Shown here: one piece after another, positions 37,243-45,004 of the stretch
Layout: each line of letters opens with the position of its first letter
Numbering within the stretch: the stretch's first letter is position 1
Origin: Bacteroidales bacterium UBA1309
GTDB taxonomy: Bacteria; Bacteroidota; Bacteroidia; Bacteroidales; Dysgonomonadaceae
Assembly (NCBI GenBank): GCA_002307185.1
Contig: DBTT01000004.1
Coordinates: 62,001-126,000, forward strand
Length of the DNA stretch: 64,000 nt
Reading direction: 5' to 3'
The notes under the pieces: model-generated
Told to the model about the DNA's origin: nothing
Database searches by the model: none
Seen by the model: the letters and a program-made list of their open reading frames with translations, nothing else
Program-made: the position numbers and the translations under genes

Positions 37243-38079
37243 CTACTCTCCTACTTGTACGCTTGTCATGCTCAGACTTCCACCAACTAAATGGTCGTTG
37301 AATAGATTTATCGGTTCATTTTTGTTTTCTTGAGACAAAACATAGAGCAAAGGAAGAAAATGGTCGGGTGTAGGTATAGCCAATTGAAGAGATGTTGACA
37401 GTTTTTTATAGTCTGTTAGTGATTGATAATTACGGCTAATAATAGCTTTATTCACAATTTCACGTGCTTCGGATGCCCATTCATACCCGTGGTCAATTTT
37501 ATCCACATTTTTCCAATCCACCATTCGTAGGTTATGCACAATGTTTCCGCTTCCCACAATCAATACCCCTTTTTCGCGGAGCGGGCGAAGCTGTTTTGCC
37601 AGTTCAAAATGATAAGAAGCCGGTTTGGTATAATCAATACTGAGTTGCACGACTGGAATAGTTGCTTCCGGATACATATGTCGTAACACTGACCATGAAC
37701 CATGATCCAATCCCCATTCGCTATCATCAATTATTGACGGATTTGGAGATAAAAGTTGCTGGGTGGTTTCTGCTAAATCTTTGTTTCCGGGAGCAGGATA
37801 TTCAATTTGATAAAGTTCACGGGGAAATCCTCCGAAATCATGGATTGTTTTAGGATGTTGCATGCCTGTTAAGAACGTTCCTGGAGTAAACCAATGCGCC
37901 GATATGCAGAGTATGGCTTGAGGCGTTTGGATGCTATTTGCAGCGTTCTGAAAGCCATCAACAAAGGTATTGTTGGCAATTGCATTCATCGGGCTTCCAT
38001 GGCCCACGAAAAGGGCAGGAAGCTTTTCGGATGTTTTTAAAACTTCAGTATATTTTTCTATCTCTTTTTCAATATTCAT
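37243..38079 (-). CDS. ygiD: Extradiol dioxygenase, LigB/YgiD family (4,5-DOPA-dioxygenase-like)
   Basis: A 278-residue class III extradiol dioxygenase. LPALFVGHGSPMNAI holds the first metal His, ICISAHWFTPGTFLTG the second, DHGSWSVLRHMYPEATIPVVQLSID is a family landmark, and VLIVGSGNIVHNLR and PTPDHFLPLLY carry further active-site residues. E. coli YgiD has 4,5-DOPA dioxygenase activity in vitro; the physiological substrate is unclear. The gene follows rnhB by 28 bases on the minus strand, so both probably use the rnhB promoter. Confidence 0.9.
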   Translation of the reverse strand: MNIEKEIEKYTEVLKTSEKLPALFVGHGSPMNAIANNTFVDGFQNAANSIQTPQAILCISAHWFTPGTFLTGMQHPKTIHDFGGFPRELYQIEYPAPGNKDLAETTQQLLSPNPSIIDDSEWGLDHGSWSVLRHMYPEATIPVVQLSIDYTKPASYHFELAKQLRPLREKGVLIVGSGNIVHNLRMVDWKNVDKIDHGYEWASEAREIVNKAIISRNYQSLTDYKKLSTSLQLAIPTPDHFLPLLYVLSQENKNEPINLFNDHLVGGSLSMTSVQVGE

Positions 38080-38107
38080 ATTCCTGATGTTTAGATTCCA
38101 AGTGATT

Positions 38108-38716
38108 CTATTCTTCTTTGAAAGAAAGTGATAATTGATTTTCTTTCAAATGAAAGCTCCTTCGATGATAGGGCGACATGCCATATTCATTCAAGACCTT
38201 TCGGTGAGCTGCTGTGCCATATCCTTTGTTCACATTCCAGAGATAGAGAGGAAATTCTTCGTGAATGGATTTCATGTAATCGTCCCTATATGTTTTTGCC
38301 AAAATGGAAGCGGCAGCGATTGGCATCAATTTTCCATCCCCTTTCACTATGCAGGTATAAGGAATATCGCTTTTGCAACGAAATCTATTTCCATCAATAA
38401 GTAAATGTTCGGGCTGTATTTTGAGTGTTTCCACAGCCTTATGCATCGCAAGAAACGAAGCATTTAGTATGTTGATTTTATCTATTTCTTCGTGCGACAC
38501 ACTTGCTACGGCCCAAGCTATGGCTTCTTTTTCGATGATTTCCCTAAGTTTGTAGCGCGTTTTTTCTTTGATTTGTTTGGAATCGTTGAGTTCTTCACAA
38601 ACAAAATCAGGCGGTAGAATCACTGCGGCAGCAAATACTGGCCCGGCCAAGCATCCACGTCCGGCTTCATCACATCCGGCTTCAATTTTATTAGGAAAAA
38701 GGGATAATTCAAGCAT
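38108..38716 (-). CDS. rnhB: Ribonuclease HII
   Basis: A 202-residue RNase HII that removes ribonucleotides and RNA-DNA hybrids. The catalytic carboxylates are in [19 protein letters not shown] (DEAGRG motif), HLLIDGNRF and the C-terminal acidic site; [23 protein letters not shown] is the usual family block. It ends with [25 protein letters not shown] consensus promoter lies 24 bases upstream. The downstream gene is the extradiol dioxygenase. Confidence 0.97.
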   Translation of the reverse strand: MLELSLFPNKIEAGCDEAGRGCLAGPVFAAAVILPPDFVCEELNDSKQIKEKTRYKLREIIEKEAIAWAVASVSHEEIDKINILNASFLAMHKAVETLKIQPEHLLIDGNRFRCKSDIPYTCIVKGDGKLMPIAAASILAKTYRDDYMKSIHEEFPLYLWNVNKGYGTAAHRKVLNEYGMSPYHRRSFHLKENQLSLSFKEE

Positions 38717-38739
38717 TTTTATTTTTCATTTTTACCTTT

Positions 38740-38770
38740 CAAAAGTAGCTATAAAATACAATATCCACAA
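38740..38770 (-). promoter_or_regulatory. Promoter of rnhB
   Basis: On the minus strand TTG (38770-38768), 20 bases, TACTTTTG (38747-38740); exact consensus. The start point would be near 38733. Confidence 0.65.
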
Positions 38771-38853
38771 TGGTATATAAAGGAAACTAAAAGGCTATAT
38801 TATTTTTTATGAACTAAATGATAATAGCGTGCATTTTGATAATTATTCTTTAT

Positions 38854-38861
38854 TACCTTTG
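38854..38861 (+). promoter_or_regulatory. -7 box upstream of the YhcH-family gene
   Basis: TACCTTTG is an exact -7 match, 25 bases before the ATG at 38887. A TTTTG (38834-38838) lies only 15 bases upstream, shorter than the usual spacing. Confidence 0.4.
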
Positions 38862-38886
38862 TTAATAATACATTTTCAAAGCATAC

Positions 38887-39501
38887 ATGAGAAATTTTTT
38901 TAATACGAGGACACAGCTATTGATGGTTGCCATGGCTTGTCCTTTTTCTTTGCTGTTGGCCAAGAATCCCAGCAAACCAACAAAAGCTGAAATAAAATGG
39001 TTTGAAAAACGTGAATGGGCAGAAGGCATTTCGGCACACCCCGATTCCGAAATTGACATAGCAACTTTTGCCCGCCATTACAAAAAACATCCAGGCAGAT
39101 GGAAACGTGCTTTCCAATTTATCCGTGACCACGATTTGGCTACCCTGCCACTCGGAAGACAAGATTTGGGTGATGGACTCACTGTGAGTGTGGAAGAATA
39201 TACGACACATGATCCCGAACCAGAAGCCTTGGAAGGACATAAAATAAAAATCGATTTGCAATATGTTGTGGTTGGAAAAGAATTGCAGGGATATGCCAAA
39301 ATCACCGATACAGTTGCAACGGTTGATCCATACCTCGAAAAGAAAGATGTTGGACATTACAAAGTAAAAAACATCACTTACCATGTGGCTCAGCCCGACA
39401 GATTTATGATTTATTTTCCAGACGACATTCATTTGACGAACGTTCAATATGGAGATAAAGCCAAAGTCCGCAAAGTAGTCTTCAAAGTTTGGGTTGATTA
39501 A
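38887..39501 (+). CDS. YhcH/YjgK/YiaL-family protein with signal peptide
   Basis: A 204-residue protein. The C-terminal ~140 residues match the cupin-like YhcH/YjgK/YiaL fold (LGRQDLGDGLTVSVEEYTT, KIKIDLQYVVVGKE, RFMIYFPDDIHLTN with the putative metal-binding His/Asp). Family members are usually cytoplasmic, ~150 residues, and linked with sialic acid or sugar catabolism, possibly as sugar anomerases. Here an N-terminal hydrophobic segment (about 10-26; LLMVAMACPFSLLLA) looks like a signal peptide and is followed by about 35 extra residues. It is 18 bases upstream of a GHL10 lipoprotein gene, so the pair is probably exported together. Confidence 0.8.
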   Translation: MRNFFNTRTQLLMVAMACPFSLLLAKNPSKPTKAEIKWFEKREWAEGISAHPDSEIDIATFARHYKKHPGRWKRAFQFIRDHDLATLPLGRQDLGDGLTVSVEEYTTHDPEPEALEGHKIKIDLQYVVVGKELQGYAKITDTVATVDPYLEKKDVGHYKVKNITYHVAQPDRFMIYFPDDIHLTNVQYGDKAKVRKVVFKVWVD

Positions 39502-39519
39502 TGTTAATTATTTATATAA

Positions 39520-41067
39520 ATGAAAATTAAACAGTTAAGTGTTTATTTGATTTTAGCTACCATTATTTTTTTGTCCTCATGTGGAATTCAAAAAAAGGTA
39601 GCCAGAAAAGAAGCGGATCCACAACATCCTAAAAGGGAATTTCGTGGTGCGTGGATTCACACCGTTGGTCAAGCGCAATATGCTCAAATGAATTCCGTGC
39701 AAATGAAAGCTTATTTCGTGAGAATGCTCGATCAATTGCAAGCTGCCGGAATCAATGCGATCATTTTTCAGGTGCGACCTCAAGCAGATGCTTTCTATAA
39801 ATCTGAGCTGGAACCTTGGAGCCGTTATCTCACCGGTGTGCAAGGCAAAGCTCCCGATGGCGATTTTGACCCTTTGGCTTTCATGGTGGAAGAATGCCAC
39901 AAACGCAACATGGAACTTCATGCTTGGCTGAATCCTTACCGTGTGACCAATAGCGAATTGCAGACTTTGTCACCCAATCACATTTTCCACCGTTATCCAG
40001 AACGATTTATAAAATACGGCACCCAGCTTTATTTTGATCCCGGAATCCCTGAAAATCGTGATTTTATTTGCAAAGTGGTGAAAGACATAGTTCTGAGATA
40101 TGGTGTGGATGCCATTCACATGGACGACTACTTTTACCCCTACCCTATTACAGGCGAAAAATTTCCCGATGACGGTAGTTTTTCTAAATATGCTGCTTCA
40201 CAAGGATTTGCCAGTTCGCAGCGAAACGATTGGAGAAGGAACAATGTGAACATGCTTATCAAAGAAATCAAGCAAACGATTTTAAAAACAAAGCCTTGGG
40301 TTCGTTTTGGCGTTAGTCCTTTTGGTATTTACAGAAATAAAAAAAACACACCTGACGGTTCGGGTAGCGAAACCAACGGCTTGCAGAATTACGATGATTT
40401 GTATGCCGATGTGAAACTTTGGGTGAAAAATGGTTGGATTGATTATAATTTACCTCAGTTGTATTGGGAAATTGGATATCCGGCTGCCGATTATGCAAAA
40501 CTGATCTCTTGGTGGGCAAGCAACAATTACGGGCAGCATCTTTACATTGGTCAAGACCTGAAGCGCACAATGGATAAATTGAATGCCAATGGGGAAACTC
40601 AATTGAAAGAGAAAATGGAATTGTCCCGCTCCTATTCCACTATTCACGGTAATTGTTTTTGGCCAGGATACACCATTATGGAAAACTACAAAGGGGTTGC
40701 CAACGAATTGGCTGACAACTACCATAAATATCCTGCTTTGATTCCTGCTTATAACACTTTGCATCACAAATTACCCAAGAAAGTGGACAAGGTGGAAGAA
40801 TATTTCACTCCCGAAAAGCATGGTTTGCGTTGGAGTGTAAAAGGGGATCGGAATGATCCTACAAATGCACAATATTTTGTGGTGTACCGTTTCAAATCGG
40901 ATGAGAAAAAAAATTTGAATTTGGCGCGAAACATTCTGAAAATAACAAGGGAAACAGAATTAGAATTGCCATACGAAGGGGGTAAAAACTCGTATAAATA
41001 CGTGGTAACAGCTGTGGATGCATTTCACAATGAATCGGCAGGAAAATCCAAGAAAATCAAGTTGTAG
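39520..41067 (+). CDS. Glycosyl hydrolase-like 10 (DUF187) lipoprotein
   Basis: A 515-residue lipoprotein with lipobox LSSC (Cys21). The catalytic-like TIM barrel (about 35-400) is of the GHL10 type: FRGAWIHTVGQ, AGINAIIFQVRPQADAFYKSELEPWSRYLTG, HAWLNPYRV, VDAIHMDDYFYPYP and GVSPFGIYRN. The last ~85 residues form an FnIII-like domain (YFVVYRFKSDEKKN, YKYVVTAVDAFHNESAG). Members act on cell-wall glycans, in some cases as peptidoglycan glycosidases (DigH in E. coli). A periplasmic or surface role in wall or glycan processing is likely. It is co-transcribed with the YhcH-like gene. Confidence 0.88.
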   Translation: MKIKQLSVYLILATIIFLSSCGIQKKVARKEADPQHPKREFRGAWIHTVGQAQYAQMNSVQMKAYFVRMLDQLQAAGINAIIFQVRPQADAFYKSELEPWSRYLTGVQGKAPDGDFDPLAFMVEECHKRNMELHAWLNPYRVTNSELQTLSPNHIFHRYPERFIKYGTQLYFDPGIPENRDFICKVVKDIVLRYGVDAIHMDDYFYPYPITGEKFPDDGSFSKYAASQGFASSQRNDWRRNNVNMLIKEIKQTILKTKPWVRFGVSPFGIYRNKKNTPDGSGSETNGLQNYDDLYADVKLWVKNGWIDYNLPQLYWEIGYPAADYAKLISWWASNNYGQHLYIGQDLKRTMDKLNANGETQLKEKMELSRSYSTIHGNCFWPGYTIMENYKGVANELADNYHKYPALIPAYNTLHHKLPKKVDKVEEYFTPEKHGLRWSVKGDRNDPTNAQYFVVYRFKSDEKKNLNLARNILKITRETELELPYEGGKNSYKYVVTAVDAFHNESAGKSKKIKL

Positions 41068-41086
41068 GGGTAGGTTATCCCTCCAT

Positions 41087-41137
41087 AATAACAGGATAGT
41101 CAGGCTAGGACTCTCCTAGCCTGACTATCCTGTTATT
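41087..41137. terminator. Perfect 24-base hairpin between convergent genes
   Basis: The 24 bases at 41087-41110 are exactly complementary to 41114-41137, with a 3-base loop. It lies between the convergent GHL10 and DUF2795 genes, so it probably acts as a bidirectional terminator, although only short AT ends and no long T run are present. Confidence 0.7.
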
Positions 41138-41175
41138 TGATATCCTTGTGTAGCTGATAATTTTATCAGCTAAAG

Positions 41176-41397
41176 TTAGTATTCGTCTTCGTTGAAAAAG
41201 AAATCTTCTTTGCTCGGATAATCCGGCCAAATGTCTTCGATTGATTCGTAAATCTCTCCTTCGTCTTCGAGTTCCTGAAGGTTCTCGATCACCTCTAACG
41301 GAGCGCCCGAACGCTGAGCATAATCAATCAATTCGTCCTTGCTTGCAGGCCATGGGGCATCTTCGAGCTTGGAAGCCAATTCTAATGTCCAATACAT
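41176..41397 (-). CDS. DUF2795 small acidic protein
   Basis: A 73-residue, strongly acidic protein matching DUF2795 (LEDAPWPASKDELIDYAQRSGAPLEVIENLQELEDEGEIYESIEDIWPDYP). The family is small, predicted helical and widespread, with no known function. A strong Shine-Dalgarno sequence, AAGGAGG, lies just upstream of the ATG, rare in this window and a sign of high translation. A consensus promoter overlaps the 3' end of the upstream adenosyltransferase gene, so the gene can be transcribed alone. Confidence 0.9.
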   Translation of the reverse strand: MYWTLELASKLEDAPWPASKDELIDYAQRSGAPLEVIENLQELEDEGEIYESIEDIWPDYPSKEDFFFNEDEY

Positions 41398-41439
41398 GTT
41401 TTCCTCCTTTTTATTAGATTAAAATATTCTATTTTTCCG

Positions 41440-41469
41440 CAAATGTATAATAATATTTTTTAGCAGCAA
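41440..41469 (-). promoter_or_regulatory. Promoter of the DUF2795 gene
   Basis: On the minus strand TTG (41469-41467), 19 bases, TACATTTG (41447-41440); exact consensus. The start point would be near 41433. Confidence 0.6.
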
Positions 41470-42014
41470 CTTTTATCCCAAAAAATTTCTGTTCCATTTG
41501 TCACACATTCGTATCGGGCGAGTACAAAAAAGAAATCAGATAGGCGGTTTACAAACTTAAATATCTGTTCATCAATAGGATATTCTGACGAAACGTCATA
41601 AATACGTCTTTCTGCCCGTCGGCATATTGTTCGGCAAATATGAGTGCGTGCTGCCGCCTCGCTTCCGCCAGGCAATACGAAGCGGTTGAGTTTCGGAATC
41701 AATCCGTCCAACCGATCCATTTCGTCTTCCAATCGCGTCACGTCCGATTCGGTAATGCTGGGAATATTCTTGCTCACATCTTCTTCCGATGCAAGGTATC
41801 CACCTACAGAAAAAAGTTTATGTTGGATAAAAGCCAAATCGTTCAGGAGGGTTTCGTCTTTCACTTCTCTCACAAGAAGTCCAACAAAAGAATTCAATTC
41901 ATCCACTGTGCCGTAAGCTTCCAAGCGAATATGTGTTTTCGGAACGCGGGTTCCGCCCACTAGGGAGGTTTTCCCTCCATCGCCTGTTTTTGTATAGACA
42001 ACGCTTTTCCCCAT
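41460..42014 (-). CDS. Cob(I)alamin adenosyltransferase (PduO type)
   Basis: A 184-residue PduO-type ATP:cob(I)alamin adenosyltransferase that makes adenosylcobalamin. Family features are the ATP-binding N-terminus VYTKTGDGGKTSLVGGTRVPK, the helical YGTVDELNSFVGL, FVLPGGSEAAARTHICRTICRRAERR and FVNRLSDFFFVLAR. It is cytoplasmic and trimeric in relatives. It follows the methyltransferase-like gene by 11 bases, so both are co-transcribed. No other cobalamin gene is in the window. Confidence 0.95.
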   Translation of the reverse strand: MGKSVVYTKTGDGGKTSLVGGTRVPKTHIRLEAYGTVDELNSFVGLLVREVKDETLLNDLAFIQHKLFSVGGYLASEEDVSKNIPSITESDVTRLEDEMDRLDGLIPKLNRFVLPGGSEAAARTHICRTICRRAERRIYDVSSEYPIDEQIFKFVNRLSDFFFVLARYECVTNGTEIFWDKSCC

Positions 42015-42025
42015 TTTATATTTGT

Positions 42026-42697
42026 TTAAAAACTAAGTAAATAGTTACGTTTATAATATTTTTTATTGAAAAAGAAGATAGATGCTTTGTACAAATCGAG
42101 GGATATGTGCACATGTTCATCTTTTCTTATTTGTTGAACTAACGAATAAACGTTGTTGTTTGTTCTAATATTGTTTAGAATAACGACACTATTTTCGTTT
42201 ACATGTGAAAATAAGTATTCGGATAGCACTTCCTGATGTTTTCCAATTGTTTTCATATCAACTAGTATGCAATCGAATATTTGGTCGGTTTTTGGTAAAG
42301 AATCGACTATTAAAACATCACGTTTCCAATGATGGAGTAGGCTAGAGGCAGCTTTTCTGCTTCCTTCCTTTGTTTCCACGCAGGTATATCTTATTTGGCT
42401 TGAGGGAGCCGTTGCATACAGCGAATTGATTCCTTTTGCCGACCCTATTTCAAGTATATTTTTTGCTTGAAAATGGTTTATCAGCTTGAAATTTAGCTTG
42501 TTTATTTTCTTCGGCTTGTATTTTTTGGATGTTTCTTGTTGGATGTAATCTTGAATATCTCGGAAAGCGTAGAAAGACAATTTATTTTCAATGACGTTCA
42601 CAATCAAGTTGTAAACAAACGGCGAATGGATGCCATGTCCACGTCGATGGCGCACTTTGTAATAGAATTTAATAGCTTGCTTGTCCAGCACAAACAT
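42026..42697 (-). CDS. Class I SAM-dependent methyltransferase-like protein
   Basis: The ATG at 42697 (MFVLDKQAIKFYYKVRHRRGHGIHSPFVYNL) is chosen; the longer frame opens with TTG inside an exact -7 box. The 223-residue protein has the Bacteroidota-typical N-terminal RHGHGIHSPFVYNLI motif and a Rossmann methyltransferase core with SAM motif ILEIGSAKGINSLYAT, acidic YTCVETKEGSRKAA, and FDCILVDMK. Relatives are annotated as O-methyltransferases. The substrate is unknown. It is the first gene before the cobalamin adenosyltransferase. Confidence 0.82.
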   Translation of the reverse strand: MFVLDKQAIKFYYKVRHRRGHGIHSPFVYNLIVNVIENKLSFYAFRDIQDYIQQETSKKYKPKKINKLNFKLINHFQAKNILEIGSAKGINSLYATAPSSQIRYTCVETKEGSRKAASSLLHHWKRDVLIVDSLPKTDQIFDCILVDMKTIGKHQEVLSEYLFSHVNENSVVILNNIRTNNNVYSLVQQIRKDEHVHISLDLYKASIFFFNKKYYKRNYLLSF

Positions 42698-42727
42698 ATA
42701 TATTTCCAGATTTTGTTTTTCAGAGTT

Positions 42728-42735
42728 CAAAGATA
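42728..42735 (-). promoter_or_regulatory. -7 box upstream of the methyltransferase gene
   Basis: On the minus strand TATCTTTG, an exact -7 match, 30 bases before the ATG at 42697. No TTG at -33. Confidence 0.4.
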
Positions 42736-42808
42736 ATGATTGTTGTGGATTAGTTAGTTTGGGTGGGGTAGGAGATTGAAGCCATATTTTCTAAAATTTT
42801 AAATAGCT

Positions 42809-42845
42809 AAAAAAGGGAAAGGAACTTTCGCAAGCTCCTTTCCCC
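42809..42845 (-). terminator. Terminator at the end of the sigma/SusCD/GH13/GH65 locus
   Basis: gggaaagga (42815-42823) pairs with tcctttccc (42836-42844); the minus strand continues with TTTTTTAG. It lies 55 bases after the GH65 stop. Confidence 0.8.
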
Positions 42846-42899
42846 CAAAAAAAACAATTTAGATTTAACGAGTAATTATAACTGAATCATAATGGTGAT

Positions 42900-44933
42900 T
42901 TATCGCCTTTTGGTGATGGTCGTTTTATCTTTTCCTACACCTTTGATTTCAAGTGATTTCCATCCTTCTGGAAGTGCTGATGGACGTGTTGTGATTCCTT
43001 TAGGGGTAATTTCTATTCCTGCGAACCCCATCAAGACGGTCTGGAGAATTCCCCCCGCTCCAGTTGCAAAATAAGGGTTGTCTCCTCCTTTGGTTTCGGC
43101 AATTACCCTGAAAGGTGGACACAGATTAGGTAAGTATGCATCTTTGAAAAAATGCAAGGCTTTTTGCTTGTTTCCCAATCTGGAGTACAACAAAGAGAAA
43201 ATGGCTTGAGTCATGGCGGGGGTATTTTTTTCTGGAATCCTCACTTCATAATATTTCAGATCTTTATGTATTTGGGCCGTGTCTTTCACTATTCCAAGGG
43301 GATAGGCGAGAAGATTCACGTCAGCCTGTTTTATCGATTCACCCTGGTAGGACGAATGTTCCCGGGTTGTGCCATCAGGAAAATGTTCAATTACTAAGTT
43401 ATTAGCTACGGTTTTCCATGCTGCTATGGCTGGATATCCAAGCAATGAAGCTGCTATGGCAGCATTTCGGAGGTTCACTTGAGCCACTCCATTTGTAAAG
43501 GCATCATTATCTACATTTTCAGCATATTCATCGGCTCCCACTACATTCTTGATTTCATATTTTCCTGTCGAATTTAGTTCCGATCGGCTTACCCAGAAAT
43601 CGGCAGTTTCCGAGAGAATCGGCCACCCCTTTTTCCGTAGCCAGTCCAAATCTTGCGTCACGCAATAGTATTGCCAAGCGGCCAACGCCACACAGCCGGA
43701 AATATGGTGTTCGAAGGGGCCGGCAAGTGCCCAAACGGGAGTTTCTTCCACTCCGCTGCCGGCACTTTCCCATGGGTACATGGCACCTTGGTAGCCGTGT
43801 GAATAAGCGTTGTCTCGTGCAGCTTGCAGTCGTTGAAAGCGGTATTCCAGCATGTTTTCAGCCATTTCGGGATGCAATAGCAGAAGAACGGGAAACATCC
43901 AAGTGTCGGCATCCCAGAAGACATGGCCGTTGTATCCCAAGCCCGAAAGCCCCATCGGCGAGAGGGACATCCCCGATCCGGCGGAAGCAAAAGAGTAGAG
44001 GTGGTACAACATGCTGTGTGTATCCTGTTGGGCTTGTCCGTCTCCTTCGATGCGGATATCACTTTCCCAGAGCTTGTCCCAGGCTTCACGGTGCTTATTC
44101 ATCAGGCGTTGCACCCCTTCTAGGCGGGCAAAGATTGTCAAACGTTCCGATTCATTGTATGGATCAGCAGTGTGGACGGAAGAAAGTGTGGTTCCAACCA
44201 ACCCGAATTGATAATTGGCCCCGGCTTTGATTTCTTTCGAAAACTTCATTTGGTGGAGGTTGTTGTCGGGCATTTCGTGGATAACACGGGGCTCGTCACC
44301 TCTTGGCTCGGAAAAAGCAAACGATGTGGTGGCGCTAAGCGAAAACTTTTCCGTTGGGCTTTTTGCTTGTGAAGTCATCAGCTGAATTCCGATGTGGTTG
44401 CGGTTGATTTCATTGCAAGTATAGTGGGCATCACGCAAAGCATCGGGAGTCTGCAAGACATTCACCACCGTGATATTTAGATTTTCTTTAACAGTGATTT
44501 CCATATTTGCCATGACGCAATAAGGCAAATGCCGCAAAGCGCAATAGCTGTATTTCACCGATGCTTGGCTTCCAAAATCAAAGGATGTGGTGAAAGTGGC
44601 ATTGCGCATGTCGAGCTGCTGGTGGATGTTCGAGATATTTTCTGCTGTCACCAAGCGACCATTGATATATAATTTTAAATTTAAAAGATTGAATCCTGAA
44701 ATGAAATTGCTGACCCTTCCCCGTCCAAATTTGTCGTAGAGGCCGGCAAGCACCACATTGCCCACTTTGAGAGGTTCGGGTGATGATACCAAACCGATCA
44801 TCCCGTTGGCAACAGTTACTCCGAAATAATTTCTCGAATCAACTGAATCGGTAGAAATAATCCATGGATCCTGTGCCGAGACATGGGATGCAAGGCAAAA
44901 AAGGAGAAGAACTTGTAGAAAGAAATATTTCAT
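42900..44933 (-). CDS. Exported GH65 alpha-glycoside hydrolase
   Basis: The ATG at 44933 begins a normal signal peptide (MKYFFLQVLLLFCLASHVSA, then Gln21). The 677-residue protein shows the GH65 layout: N-terminal beta-sandwich (about 25-265), linker helices, (alpha/alpha)6 barrel (about 305-620) and a small C-terminal beta domain. Key segments are NGHVFWDADTWMFP (336-348), VVGADEYAENVDNDAFTNG with the general acid Glu469, and YQGESIKQADVNLLAYP (529-545). GH65 includes phosphorylases and hydrolases of maltose, trehalose, kojibiose or glucosyl-galactose; an exported location without free-phosphate logic and Glu532 before the KQAD motif favour a hydrolase. Last gene of the locus. Confidence 0.88.
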   Translation of the reverse strand: MKYFFLQVLLLFCLASHVSAQDPWIISTDSVDSRNYFGVTVANGMIGLVSSPEPLKVGNVVLAGLYDKFGRGRVSNFISGFNLLNLKLYINGRLVTAENISNIHQQLDMRNATFTTSFDFGSQASVKYSYCALRHLPYCVMANMEITVKENLNITVVNVLQTPDALRDAHYTCNEINRNHIGIQLMTSQAKSPTEKFSLSATTSFAFSEPRGDEPRVIHEMPDNNLHQMKFSKEIKAGANYQFGLVGTTLSSVHTADPYNESERLTIFARLEGVQRLMNKHREAWDKLWESDIRIEGDGQAQQDTHSMLYHLYSFASAGSGMSLSPMGLSGLGYNGHVFWDADTWMFPVLLLLHPEMAENMLEYRFQRLQAARDNAYSHGYQGAMYPWESAGSGVEETPVWALAGPFEHHISGCVALAAWQYYCVTQDLDWLRKKGWPILSETADFWVSRSELNSTGKYEIKNVVGADEYAENVDNDAFTNGVAQVNLRNAAIAASLLGYPAIAAWKTVANNLVIEHFPDGTTREHSSYQGESIKQADVNLLAYPLGIVKDTAQIHKDLKYYEVRIPEKNTPAMTQAIFSLLYSRLGNKQKALHFFKDAYLPNLCPPFRVIAETKGGDNPYFATGAGGILQTVLMGFAGIEITPKGITTRPSALPEGWKSLEIKGVGKDKTTITKRR

Positions 44934-45004
44934 TGAGAAGTATGATAGGATGATAATCAATCGAATTTTGAAATAGGAAGTGAGCGGATGCTAGATTGAG
45001 ACGG

